Positions 52,767 through 63,247 of a stretch of DNA of 64,000 nt are shown here, piece after piece. The DNA comes from Ascoidea rubescens DSM 1968 (Eukaryota; Ascomycota; Saccharomycetes; Ascoideales; Ascoideaceae): the NCBI RefSeq assembly GCF_001661345.1, contig NW_017962915.1:1119657-1183656 (forward strand), given 5' to 3'. A model generated the notes under the pieces. It had not been told where the DNA came from. It searched no databases and worked only from the letters and a program-made list of their open reading frames with translations. Each line of letters starts with the position of its first letter. Positions within the stretch are counted from its first letter, which is position 1. The translations under genes were made by a program, and so were the position numbers.

Positions 52767-53232
52767 TGTGACATAGATGCTTGATTAAAATAAAATCAAG
52801 ATGAACCCAAATTTTCACAGAGTATGCTGTTTATATTCTGTTTATATGCTCTTGATGTCCTTCAGAAGTCCAACTTTCTGTCGTGTTGTGTTTATAGCAA
52901 GAACGTAAAAGGCATCTTCACCACAGAAAACAAAACCCAATCAAAGTGCAGAACAGTGTAGCTTCTGGAAGAAAATTAATTGAATAGTTTTTCTAATAAT
53001 CAGCTTGCACCTACTAACAACTATATTGAATTTCTAAGCTAAACAATTGCCCAGTTTAAATAATAAATATGTTCACTTAAAGTCGAAAATGAAACTGAAT
53101 GCATTTTATTTCAAAACTGGCACCATCAAACAAAACAAAATGATCAACTTAACTACTTCTATTCCTGAATTTCAAGTGATGTTTCAACCAGCCTACTCTG
53201 CTTCTGACTTTTTTGAGCCATTCTATATATGT
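52767..53232. other. Intergenic region before the LRR remnant
   Basis: About 465 bp of mixed composition. A 68-codon ORF at 53047-53253 has no recognisable features. Nothing supported. Confidence 0.4.
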
Positions 53233-53792
53233 TCAAGAACCAATATAATCTGATTGAACAGATAGTATTTGTTCTAGCTCTATAATTTTTTCTATTTCCT
53301 TTGCTTTATAAATTGTATTTCTTTTCAAATAAATAAATTGTAAATTTTTTAATTTCGATATATTTTTAACATTGTAAATTTCATTCTTCAGCAAGTTTAA
53401 TTCAACTAAACAGACCAAATTTGACAAATTCTGAATTTTATCAATCAAATTGCCACTAAGATTTAAATTAGTTAACTGAGTTAAACTCTTCAATCCATCA
53501 ATTTTGGGAATTATATTTCTAGACAAGTCAAGATTTGTAAGATTAGCTAATCTATCCAAATTTTCAATTTTTCGGATTCTATTGTATGCTAAATTCAAAA
53601 ATAATATATTAACCAATTTATCTAAATTTTATCTAAATTTTCAATTTTTTGAATTTTATTGAATGATAAATCTAAAGATGATAAATTAACCAATCTATCC
53701 AAATTTTCAATCTTCTGAATGTAATTATATTTTGAAGCACACGAGCCATCCAATGAAAACGCGGTCCATCCCAGTGGTGTATTAAAAGCCAT
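53233..53792 (-). pseudogene. SDS22-type leucine-rich repeat gene split by an 11-bp duplication
   Basis: On the complement an ATG at 53792 (MAFNTPLGWTAFSLDGSCAS) leads into LRRs of the SDS22 type: NLDRLVNLSSLDLSFNKIQK. The frame stops soon after. A second frame from 53616 continues with five or six further repeats such as LANLTNLDLSRNIIPKIDGL and LTQLTNLNLSGNLIDKIQNL, ending VQSDYIGS. The switch lies exactly at a perfect tandem duplication of TTATCTAAATT (53618-53628 and 53629-53639), one copy of which shifts the frame. Sds22 proper is larger (338 residues in S. cerevisiae), so this is a short paralogue or a fragment. The repeats downstream show little decay, so the break is recent, polymorphic or a sequence error. 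Confidence 0.7.
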
Positions 53793-54355
53793 TCAATGAA
53801 TTTTTGGCTGGATGTTGGATGGTATCTTTACTCGGCTTTATATCAGAATAATTATCAAGGGATCAAAATTTTGAGAGACAGGTTTAAACTGGAAATATCA
53901 TTGAAGATAATTTTAAAGAACAAATTGAAAAGCTTCAAGTTTATTTTAAAATTTATTTGGTGTTTGATAAAAAGGATAGTTTTGAAACATAGTATTGCTA
54001 AATAAGGTATCGAATTTTACTGTTTAATAACGGTATAATAGCACCGCTGTTTATTGAATTTTATTGATGCAATGCTTTATTTCTTTCGATTACTGAGAGC
54101 TAGGGGTGATTAAGATGAAAACGGTAGAAGAAAATTATATTAATAGAATAAAATAAAATAAGACAATAAAATAAAAGAAATAAAATAATAAAATTGAGAG
54201 ACCTTAAAAAAACTTGATCGATAGTTAATCAATAAATTAATAAAGAATTAAAAAGCTTTTCAAAATGGGTAAATAATATAACAGGGGTGAGAGTAAAGAT
54301 ATAAAAAACAGCAATGAAAACAGACTAAAGTTTAGATGTTAAAAGATAAATGTTT
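53793..54355. other. Intergenic region between LRR remnant and ammonium permease
   Basis: About 560 bp, AT-rich. A 69-codon ORF at 53796-54005 is probably fortuitous. The right part is purine-rich and likely holds the permease 3' end signals on the complement. Confidence 0.45.
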
Positions 54356-55816
54356 TTAAACATCTTTTGATTCAACCTTTGAAGTACTTTTATTTTCTGG
54401 TTCATTAGTGCTGTTGCTACCGCTAAAGTATTCAACGTTACCAGGATTGTAGTAACCAGAAGTGGTACCAACGAATTCATCAACAGTTTCAGCCATTTCG
54501 TACAAGTCCATACCCATTTCTTCTGCTTCTTCCGAAGCTCTCATTTTCAATCCTGGGATTTTATCGATACCAAAACAAAGAATATAAGTGACACAGAAAG
54601 TGTAGGCGGTGATAGCACAAATACCGGCGATTTGATAACCCATTTGTTCCCAGTGGTGCCAGATCCAACCACCAGCGATTGAACTTGCGCCATCTAAAGC
54701 AGTGATATTTGGAGAAGCTAATAAACCACAGCCAACGATACTTCCGACCATACCACCAATACCATGTAAGTTAAATGAGTAGGTAACATCATCGATACGT
54801 AACCATTTGTTGACACCATAAGTCAAACGACAGGCAAGAGCAGTAACGATGGCAGTGATGGCAGCACCCCATGTGGTAACGAAACCACAACATGGAGTAA
54901 TGGCGACTAAACCTGCAATGGCTCCATCACAAGCAGCCATAATAGACCATTTGCCAGTAATTAAGAAATCTGTGACGGTAAAGGTTAAACAAGCAAAAGC
55001 AGCAGCAAGTTGGGTATTGGCCATAATGTAACCTGTTCTTAAGTTTACAGAGATTAAAGTACCAGAATTGAAACATAACCAGGCCATCCAAATGAGAGAA
55101 ACACCAACCATTGTGGTGACAGGAGAGTGAGGTTTCAAGTGTGGAATTTCCTTTGAGCCATCTTTCCATTCTTTTCTTCTACCTAAAAAGAAAGAATAAG
55201 ACAAAGAGGCAACACCAGAGGCGATATGGACTGGACCACCACCGGCAAAATCCAATTCACCTAATTTGTATAGCCAACCGTTACCACTCCAGGCCCAGTA
55301 AGCTAATGGACAGTAAACGATAGTAGCCCAGAGGAAAGCTAGGACTAGAGAAGGCAATAGTCTACCTCTTTCAGCGATTGCACCCAAGAAAATTTGTACG
55401 GTTGCGATAGGAAAAAAACAAGAAAAAGTGAAGTAAATGATAGAAGGAATTGAGCCATCTTCAAAGAGAGGGCCTTCATCAACGTTTGATAAAGCACCCA
55501 TTCTGAAATTTCCAATAAATTCATTTGTAGAAGTAGTTGAACAAGCTAAGGAATAACCCATAAGATACCACTGAATGGTGATTACTGATGTGACTAAATA
55601 AGTTTGAGTCAATAACTGGATGACTGACTTTCTTCTAATCATTCCACCATAGAATAAACCAATTGCTGGGGTAATTATAAAGACAGCAACTGTACATATC
55701 ATAACATAGGCCATATCAGCAGCGACAAAGGTAGCAGTAGCCTCTTCTAAATTTTCGAGTGCTCTTTTTTGTCTGAGTAGCACTGCCGAAGCAAATGCAC
55801 TATTTTGGTAAGTCAT
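54356..55816 (-). CDS. MEP: Ammonium permease (Mep/Amt family)
   Basis: A plasma-membrane ammonium transporter of about 11 transmembrane segments, 486 residues. Family landmarks: ITPAIGLFYGGMIRRKSVI, WAWSGNGWLYKLGELDFAGG, FNSGTLISVN-type pore segment, ACDGAIAGLVAITP, and a C-terminal cytosolic tail EEAEEMGMD. The twin pore histidines appear to be present: one in GGGPVHIASG and one in SFNLHGIGGMVG. The N-terminus (about 40 residues) is extended before the first membrane segment. Codon choice is markedly preferred-type (few rare codons), suggesting high expression. The upstream region carries several GATAAG sites. I cannot decide between Mep1, Mep2 and Mep3 orthology; an intact first histidine would favour a Mep2-like protein. 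Confidence 0.94.
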   Translation of the reverse strand: MTYQNSAFASAVLLRQKRALENLEEATATFVAADMAYVMICTVAVFIITPAIGLFYGGMIRRKSVIQLLTQTYLVTSVITIQWYLMGYSLACSTTSTNEFIGNFRMGALSNVDEGPLFEDGSIPSIIYFTFSCFFPIATVQIFLGAIAERGRLLPSLVLAFLWATIVYCPLAYWAWSGNGWLYKLGELDFAGGGPVHIASGVASLSYSFFLGRRKEWKDGSKEIPHLKPHSPVTTMVGVSLIWMAWLCFNSGTLISVNLRTGYIMANTQLAAAFACLTFTVTDFLITGKWSIMAACDGAIAGLVAITPCCGFVTTWGAAITAIVTALACRLTYGVNKWLRIDDVTYSFNLHGIGGMVGSIVGCGLLASPNITALDGASSIAGGWIWHHWEQMGYQIAGICAITAYTFCVTYILCFGIDKIPGLKMRASEEAEEMGMDLYEMAETVDEFVGTTSGYYNPGNVEYFSGSNSTNEPENKSTSKVESKDV

Positions 55817-56132
55817 TTTGAAAGTGTGATATTACTATAAAGGATGATTAATGATTTACAGTATGTTTGAACAGATCACCGAAGAGCAATAGACAGGAAA
55901 ATGAAAAAGCTGATACGAAATAAAAATAAAAAGAAGATGGAAAAAGAAAAATAAATGAAGAATCTGATCTTATATATATCAATTTTGAATATTACAAAAA
56001 ATATTGAAAATCAGATATTATAATAGTGCTAGTGGTTTTAATAATTTTAGTTCTTTCAGCAAAAAATTAGAAATAACAATAACAAAAGGGTTCAATCAAT
56101 GCCTGCATTCATTCATTCTAGATTGGTGTCAG

Positions 56133-56747
56133 ATAAGCAAAGCCAGGCCTCAGAACCTGTGCTAACAGGACAAACGGTATAAATGCTGAGGGAAAGAAAC
56201 GCAACGTAGGTTCCCATTGGTTGTCTGCGATTTGCAGCGCGTGCATGCTTGTTTAGCTTCAACGCAGTAGGGGCTTGGCATAGATAAGCTAAACAGTGAT
56301 GGTAAGCTAGGTGCAGCGTAGGAGCCTATCAGCTGCGAGCATCCCATAGAAAGCTAATAGGATTTAGAATAAAAAAATAAAATAATATAAAGTTCAATAC
56401 ATCTCATATTCCAAGTAGTTAGGGTTTCAGTTCTTATCAGTCAAAGTGGTGTTCTTGCTAAAGAACTTTTACGACTTTGTTACTAAAAAGTGCTTGGAAT
56501 TTTGGAAAAAAATTAAATAGAAAGCGAATAATCGCTTTAAAAAGCAACATTACATAATTTTATTAAATAGCCATCTGTCTAGCTGGAATACCAGCCAGAA
56601 CAAATCCCGTTTTGAGCAGCTGTATTAGATAAGCAGTGTATGTGTGTCAGCAGACTGCACTCACATTGCTAAAGACATAATCTTGAATAGATAGGGGAAT
56701 TGAGCAAATAAGACTTTTTGTTTCTTGGTATAAGCTCAGCTGTTATC
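56133..56747. promoter_or_regulatory. MEP: GATA-factor sites upstream of the ammonium permease
   Basis: GATAAG or its complement at 56133-56138, 56283-56288, 56433-56438 (CTTATC) and 56628-56633, with TTATC at 56743. Such clustering is the hallmark of nitrogen-catabolite-repressed promoters bound by Gln3/Gat1. A TATATATA element at about 55969-55976 lies about 155 bp from the permease start. Confidence 0.65.
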
Positions 56748-57385
56748 TATCGAGCCGTTAAGTTTTGCCATCCAGCACCCACCATGGTAAATCAGGGCTG
56801 GGGAAAGGTGCAGTTAAAACGTTCCCGAATTTTTCACCTTATGTAAAAGGACAATTTGAAATCCACAGAATTATTGCTGAAAATTTAATTGAATATTATT
56901 TCACTATCAGCAGAAAAGCAGCGATAGCATATCCATTAAGGCAAAAGGTAAACAGAAAAGAGAAGGAATCAAAACAAGTGAGGGTTTTATGCTAAAATTG
57001 AGTTAAAAAAAATCAGATCCTTCTTTCTTTGAGTGAACAACTATGAAAAACTGTTTCCAGCTGGCAGCAAGCTCATTGAACTGCTCGATTGGGCAAAACC
57101 TTCCAACCCTGCCATCCGGTTGTTATTACCGCATCGAGACACTCTGACTGACGATCCCGTGACAGCCGCACCGGTCTGCGCACGTCGCAGACAGCCACTG
57201 CTTGGCCGGCGATAGGCAGGAGAAGCTAGAGAGGCAGACGTGACAGAACAAGGGTTGGCAGCAGAAGCAACGCTGTTGCTGGCAGCCGTGGCGACGGTGA
57301 CGCAGCAGACGTAAAGGAGACAACAATAGGAACAATAGGAGCACAAAGCCCAGCAGACTCGGAGCAACAATGCAATGCTTGGAGG

Positions 57386-57391
57386 CACGTG
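57386..57391 (+). promoter_or_regulatory. PHO86: Pho4-type CACGTG box of PHO86
   Basis: CACGTG followed by CG, 163 bp upstream of the chosen PHO86 start. PHO86 is a Pho4 target in S. cerevisiae, so the box fits phosphate control, though Cbf1 could also bind it. Confidence 0.55.
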
Positions 57392-57553
57392 CGGTCTGGG
57401 ATTTTCCACTGCTTTATTCAACTACTTTAAGGTAAAAGATACCTATTGGTCGCTGATTCCTTTGCTACTATATCCATATTCTCATTCGTGCTTCCATTCA
57501 TTCTCATACTTATACTTGGACCTGAACTGATAACAGCCGTATTCTGGCCCACT

Positions 57554-58525
57554 ATGACAACTCCTTTGAATGTATCTCCCCTCGAATTGCACAACAACGA
57601 CATCGATATTTCTCAACCCTTGGACGAAAATCAACCTCCTGATTTAATCTCGACCTATTTATCTCCAGTTTATTCCGCTCCTTCATTGAATTTAATACTC
57701 GATTATTACAGTCAATCGCAATCCACCTCGAACAATTTGGTCATCTGGAATCTCAAAAACCTTCTTGTTTTAAATTTTTTATTGATTTCCTATATATATT
57801 ATCTTATAAAGGACAATTATCAAATAATCGGTATCAAAAAATCTCTTTTATTAAATTCAAATGCTAATCTATTCCATATAGCCTATTTTCTATTGCTAAT
57901 CCTTTCAACGTTCTTGATTTTTCTTAAAAATTACAACAATTATTTTAAAAATAAGTCCAAAAAATTAGCTTTGAACAATGCTAGCGAATTGTTCATTAAT
58001 ATCAATTTGAATAATTTAATTTTGCTAAATGAAAAAACATTGTCCCATAAAAATTTATCTGATGAAGACCAATTACTATTGCAAAATTGCCAAAATGTTA
58101 AACTCTTTATCTACAGAAACGTTCCCATCGCTATCATCATCTTAAACCCTTATACTCAGGTCCCTGATTCTGACCAATTTATTGTCAAAATAATGGGTTT
58201 GAACGTTCGAAAAGTTTATAAAGACATTGGCTTGTACGATGATTTGATCTCCTGGGCAATTGAGAGATCTTTAACTTTAACCAATCTCTACAACAAGGAT
58301 ATCTTAAAAAATAAACATAGCGTCAACGAGATTAAATTGAAAAAGAATTTAATACTAAACATCAGTGTATACTCCTTTTGTAAAGTTATTAAGCAGTCCC
58401 TCTTGAAGAAAAAATTCAAATTAATCAAAAAAAATTACTTGCCAACTTTCTTGGGCTCTTTTTATAAAATTTCAAATGATAATTATCAACTATCAGTCAA
58501 TCTCAATGAAATATCTTCAAGTTAA
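57554..58525 (+). CDS. PHO86: ER protein Pho86 (phosphate transporter export factor)
   Basis: Pho86 is an ER membrane chaperone needed for exit of the high-affinity phosphate transporter Pho84. From the ATG at 57554 (MTTPLNVSPLELHNNDIDIS) the protein has 323 residues. An N-terminal polar segment with LISTYLSPVYSAP is followed by two membrane segments (VLNFLLISYIYYLI and AYFLLLILSTFLIF), then a C-terminal domain with VKLFIYRNVPIAIIIL and KIMGLNVRKVYKDIGLYDDL. This pattern, including a YR-PIA strand and a G-RKVY strand as in acetyltransferase-like folds, is what I recall of Pho86. An upstream in-frame start (57446) would add 36 mostly hydrophobic residues and crowd the CACGTG box. Identity is moderately sure. 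Confidence 0.68.
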   Translation: MTTPLNVSPLELHNNDIDISQPLDENQPPDLISTYLSPVYSAPSLNLILDYYSQSQSTSNNLVIWNLKNLLVLNFLLISYIYYLIKDNYQIIGIKKSLLLNSNANLFHIAYFLLLILSTFLIFLKNYNNYFKNKSKKLALNNASELFININLNNLILLNEKTLSHKNLSDEDQLLLQNCQNVKLFIYRNVPIAIIILNPYTQVPDSDQFIVKIMGLNVRKVYKDIGLYDDLISWAIERSLTLTNLYNKDILKNKHSVNEIKLKKNLILNISVYSFCKVIKQSLLKKKFKLIKKNYLPTFLGSFYKISNDNYQLSVNLNEISSS

Positions 58526-59649
58526 TACAAGAATACAAGAATACAAGAATACAAAATAAGATAGTTTTATAATTTCTTGTAACATATAATAACCTGCACA
58601 ATGTACTCTCTTTAATTCGCCTCGAATCCAAGGCTTTTCATTCAAACTGAATATATTCTCATTTATTTTCTCATTCAAGTTATTCTATAGAATTTTATAA
58701 TTGTATTTATTCACTTATTTCCCTCCACTTTACCTATTACCTATTTTCATCGCTTTTAATGAACCTTTCTGCGTCACTCTATAGCATACCTGTAAACATC
58801 TCAATTCCTGATCAAACCTCTCCTTCAAAACATTTGGTTCATTGCAATAACTTTTGTATCTTCGCCAAATCACTTGAAATTGTTCTTATTGTTCTTCCAA
58901 TACTCAAATACCCAAAGTGGACAGTTTTCCTACTCTTGTTCAATAACCAATCACTAAAATAACCAACCAATTGCTTTACCTATTTGGCTGCTTTTACTGT
59001 TTCCTATTAATCTCCTTTTTCATGTCAATGTGTCTTTCAATTTAGCTTTAGGTTGTTTTTCTTAAACACTTTTTCACTTTCCCACTTTTCAATCATCAAA
59101 TCTCACTTCCTTTACCTTACAACCTATAACTTGTAACTTAATTATCACTGAATAGGACTAACGAGTACTAACGAGTATTAATAAGTATTGAAATTATGAG
59201 TAAATTTTAGGAAATATAATAGCCATTTACACTTTATTACTGTTTTCCCACTCAACTTCTTAATTTTCTCCATTTATTATTTGCTATTTTTACTATTTAT
59301 GCTAATTTGTTTCAAATTTTAAACCAAAACAAAATTACTTTGTCATTCTAGTTAATATTTCACATTTTCTGCGTTTTTTCCTTTTTCAATATATTGAAAT
59401 ATATTGAAATGACATTTTCACACTCAATTTTATGAAAACACAATGAAAATATTATGAAAACACTATAAAAATAGCACTAAAAAACACAATGTTTTAAATA
59501 TAACATATATAACAACCAGCTTCATCCTCTCTACACTCTACACTCTTCACTTTTTTTTTCTTTTTGATTCCATTGACAATTCATTCATATTCATATTTTA
59601 ACTACAAAGATTAATCGTATTGTTCTCATAATCACATAACAATCTTTTC
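58526..59649. other. Intergenic region between PHO86 and the RBR ligase gene
   Basis: About 1.1 kb, starting with a TACAAGAA tandem repeat (58526-58556). The + strand is pyrimidine-rich up to 59100 and AT-rich thereafter, with ATATAACATATATAAC-like TATA sequence near 59497. A 67-codon frame at 58759-58962 looks fortuitous. No gene supported. Confidence 0.5.
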
Positions 59650-59939
59650 ATGTCAAATTCAGAAAATAAAAATCATTATCTTTACTACCATCTAAAGAAA
59701 TCACATTTAATCCTTGAAATTAATTCAACCCTAAATAGCTTGAAAAACTGTTTGAAAATTAATTTCTTTGAAGCTGAGTTATTAATTTACCAATTCAACT
59801 GGAACATTCACGATTTAATCCAAACTTTTCAAAAACTAGATTTAAATAATTTAAATAAAATCAATGAAAAATTGAATTTTTTCCAACACTATGGCATAAT
59901 ATCAATCGATACTGATGATACTACTACTACTACTACTAC

Positions 59940-59975
<36 letters not shown>

Positions 59976-61677
59976 CAATAACGATAATGAAAATAAAAAA
60001 GGAAAATGCCTTATTTGTTTCGAGGAAAATAGAAATTTAATTGGATTAGATTGCAATCATAAATATTGCTACTCATGCTATTTAAAATATATCTTGGATC
60101 ATTTTAATACCTACTACAATCCAATTTCTTCTTTAAGATGTGTCAATCCCAATTGTAAATTGAGAATCAATAAAGAAAGATTGATGGCCTTATTTAGTAT
60201 CAATTCTAATATTAAAAACAAGAAAAAGATTGGTGATGGGAGAGATAATGAAAAAAAGAATCAGACTATTGAAACCACTAAGATTGTTGAGATTAGTGAA
60301 AGCACAGAAGGAGAAGAAGAAGATACATTTGATGGAATCGATTTAGCTGATTATAAATTGATCGAATATTATAATGAATTGCATGAAGCAAGTGATAAAA
60401 GAATATCTGGTGCAACTTATGTCACTAAAAATAATACTGACACTAAAAATAATGTTGATAACTATAATGATAATAACTATAATGATAGTAACAATAATGA
60501 TAATGATAATGATAATGAATTGATGAAAGAACTTTTGAGGATTCTTGACAAATGGGATGATCTAATAATTCGTTATTATCTAACATTCAAAAGTGGAATC
60601 AATAAATCTATTAAATACTGTCCATATGGATGCGATAATCTAGTTAAATGTGTAAATTACCATGATAATCTTGAAAGAGATTTAAAACTCCAAGCAAACA
60701 CCAATAATATCAATATCATTGATATTGCTAATAATGATAATAATAATAATAATAGTAAAACTGCTAATAAAAATCACAAAAAAAGGAAAATTTTAAAACC
60801 AATATATGTTAGCTGTGAAAGTAATCATATTTTTTGTTTTAAATGTGGTGAGAAGGATCATAGACCATCAAGTTGTTTTTCAACAGAGTATAAATCAGAA
60901 AAGAGAAGTAATAAATGGAAGTTCAGATTTACAAAAAGATGCCCCAATTGTTATATAGTAATAGAGAAAACTGGTGGTTGCTCACAAATGAAATGTCCAA
61001 GCTGTCAAGTCAAATTTGACTGGAAAGATTCAAAATATTTTGAGATACCAAGAAATGAAGAGAAGTTTTTCAGAGAATTGATGGTAAAAAAAGAAAAAAC
61101 AGCTAGAGTTAATATAAAAGCTCTAACAAATGGCAATGGTGATAATAAAAATAAGAATGAATACGACAATCAGAGTTTTAACGACTCTGAAATCGATTTG
61201 GAGAAGAATTTAGAGGAAACTGAGCATAGTGAGATACAAAATGGAAATAGAAACAAATACCAAATAATAGCTACCAAGTTCCTTGATTGTATGTTGGAAT
61301 TTGATTGGAATTTGATCATTTTGTGCTTTTTCTTCCCATTGCTAGTGATAATCTTTGGCTATTCAATCTTTGAAGAGGTTTTATGGTTGTTGATTCTTCT
61401 GATAACGTTTTTGATGACCATACTTTATATCAATCTTTTCAACAACTTCCATGAGTATTCCATAACCCACAACATTCAAAACTCGAAAGCCCATGGATAC
61501 CATGCCAGACACGACTATATATTCAAGACATTCATGATAATTCTAATGGTTGCTGTGATCAGTATGGGATTCAGCAGACAAACCCTTTGGTTAGCAGTGT
61601 TCATGACTGTGTTGTTGGTGTTGTTTATTGTAGTTGCTGTTTACAAGGACATCAAAAGACGCCGCCACTTGATATAG
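59650..61677 (+). CDS. RBR-type E3 ubiquitin ligase with C-terminal membrane segments
   Basis: 675 residues. The N-terminal helical segment (INFFEAELLIYQFNWNIHDL, about 38-57) resembles the UBA-like domain of Ariadne ligases. RING1 starts at C120 (CLICFEENRNLIGLDCNHKY ... LRCVNPNCKLRI). An IBR follows at about 320-420, interrupted by an Asn-rich loop (KYCPYGC ... CFKCGEKDHRPSSC). RING2 is at 431-460, with the expected catalytic Cys444 in TGGCSQMKCPSC. Two oddities: the second half of RING2 reads KFDWKDSKYF where CxxC zinc ligands are expected, and residues about 550-670 form four hydrophobic segments (two hairpins). Membrane-bound RBRs exist in animals (RNF19, RNF144), but I do not know this arrangement in yeast. 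It is related to yeast Hel1 at best in the RBR part. Confidence 0.85.
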
Positions 61678-61875
61678 GTAGATCCATACTGGTGTGCACT
61701 TTATTCCTACTCGTTTTTTTTTCATTCTCTATATAAAAATGTTTACAATCTATGGCTTTCTGAGGCAAAAACAGCAAAAACAGCAGAAGAGGCAACGGAT
61801 TTATGATTTCCGTGCTTAGCTATCACGGACACATTTCCACCCAGCGAATATCAACTACGGACTAATCCGCGGACG

Positions 61876-61921
61876 ACGCGTGCTTTATTTTATTTTATTT
61901 TATTTTTTGAGAAAGACGCGT
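61876..61921 (+). promoter_or_regulatory. ASF1: Two MCB boxes in the ASF1 promoter
   Basis: ACGCGT at 61876-61881 and again at 61916-61921, 40 bp apart and separated by a (TTTTA)n run, about 106-151 bp upstream of ASF1. MBF-type control suits a replication-coupled histone chaperone. Confidence 0.72.
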
Positions 61922-62026
61922 TTTTCCATCTGCTGAAATTACTTTTCAATTTCTCTCTGTGGTTTTTTGATTCAACTCAGCTAGAGAAAGAAACACATCG
62001 TTATTGGTTCTTAGGTGTCTTTCAAA

Positions 62027-63055
62027 ATGTCAATTGTTTCTTTGCTTGGTATAAATGTTCTTAACAATCCTGCTCGATTCACAGATCCATATGAATTCGA
62101 GATAACCTTTGAATGTCTAGAGCCCTTGTCGCAAGATTTGGAGTGGAAACTAACTTATGTTGGTTCATCGAGATCATTGGACCATGATCAAGAATTAGAT
62201 TCTATATTAGTTGGCCCGGTTCCAGTGGGTATCAATAAATTTTTATTCACTGCTGATCCACCATCACCCGAGTTGATTCCAGCCAGTGAGTTGGTCTCAG
62301 TAACTGTCATTTTGTTGTCCTGTTCGTATCGTGATAGGGAGTTCGTGAGAGTCGGTTACTATGTTAATAATGAATATGATTCCGATGACTTACGCGAAAA
62401 CCCTCCAAACAAAGTGCAAGTCGATAATGTCGTTAGAAATATACTAGCTGAAAAACCTAGAGTGACAAGGTTTAACATAGTTTGGGACAATGAAGATGAA
62501 AATCAAGAGGAATTTCCACCAGAATTAGAACAGCCTGAAGCTGACGATTTAATAGATGATGAAGACCAATATGGTGCTGATGAGCAAGAAGATGAAAATG
62601 AGGATAACGACGAAGAAGACGAAGACAACGAAGAAGAAGCCGAAGAAGAAGACGAAGATAACGAGGCGGATCGTGAAGCAGATGATGAAGATGATGAAGA
62701 TGATGAGGACATTGATAATGAGGTTGACGAAACCGATAATATTATAAATCCAATAAAGGAGATTGATATACCGAAGGACGATATTAATATTAATATTAAT
62801 ATTAATAATGATACTACTAACAACAAAAAAAAGAATCATATCATAGAGGATGAAGATAATCACATAACTAAAAAAAGAAAGATAAATAAAAGTTCAAATA
62901 AAGATGAGATAAATACAGTTTCAACTCCTGTCGATTCAAACTCAATTACAAATGAACCTTTATTAATAAATACTGATGCAATATTGCCTAATTCAATAAA
63001 AGACTCAAACAATGATTCCAATAATAATAGTGAAAATCCAATTCAGGTAATGTGA
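62027..63055 (+). CDS. ASF1: Histone H3-H4 chaperone Asf1
   Basis: Asf1 hands H3-H4 dimers to CAF-1 and HIR and presents H3 for Rtt109 acetylation. I chose the ATG at 62027, giving [20 protein letters not shown], the invariant family start. The immunoglobulin-like core (about residues 1-155) is complete: [78 protein letters not shown] and [17 protein letters not shown] long acidic Glu/Asp tail follows, then an Asn/Ile-rich segment and KKRKINKSS, making 342 residues versus 279 in S. cerevisiae. It is convergent with MRS2, about 190 bp apart. Confidence 0.97.
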   Translation: MSIVSLLGINVLNNPARFTDPYEFEITFECLEPLSQDLEWKLTYVGSSRSLDHDQELDSILVGPVPVGINKFLFTADPPSPELIPASELVSVTVILLSCSYRDREFVRVGYYVNNEYDSDDLRENPPNKVQVDNVVRNILAEKPRVTRFNIVWDNEDENQEEFPPELEQPEADDLIDDEDQYGADEQEDENEDNDEEDEDNEEEAEEEDEDNEADREADDEDDEDDEDIDNEVDETDNIINPIKEIDIPKDDININININNDTTNNKKKNHIIEDEDNHITKKRKINKSSNKDEINTVSTPVDSNSITNEPLLINTDAILPNSIKDSNNDSNNNSENPIQVM

Positions 63056-63247
63056 TGTTAAAATTTACTAATTTTTAATTTTTATTAATATTTATTACAG
63101 TTTGTTAAACAATTTTTATATAAAACTCTTGATTATATATCTATACAATTATAATATAATTTATTTTATTTATTTACATGTAATTAAACTATTTTCTCCA
63201 ATTTTCTCCAATTTTCTTAGATTATTTTCTTAGATTATTTTCTTGGA

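Larger units (their letters stand above)
55817..57553. other. Divergent promoter region between ammonium permease and PHO86
   Basis: About 1.7 kb. The left part holds GATA sites. A 76-codon frame at 56765-56995 lacks an ATG at its start and is not supported as a gene. A GC-richer segment at 57050-57390, rich in GCAGACGT/AGCAGAAGC words, precedes the PHO86 CACGTG box. Confidence 0.5.

Noticed and set aside
56765-56995. 76-codon ORF (begins TTG) before PHO86
   Set aside because: No ATG at its start, no recognisable family and no splice signals to give it a first exon.
62015-62026. ASF1 start at 62015
   Set aside because: That codon is GTG; the conserved Met of MSIVSLLGI is at 62027.
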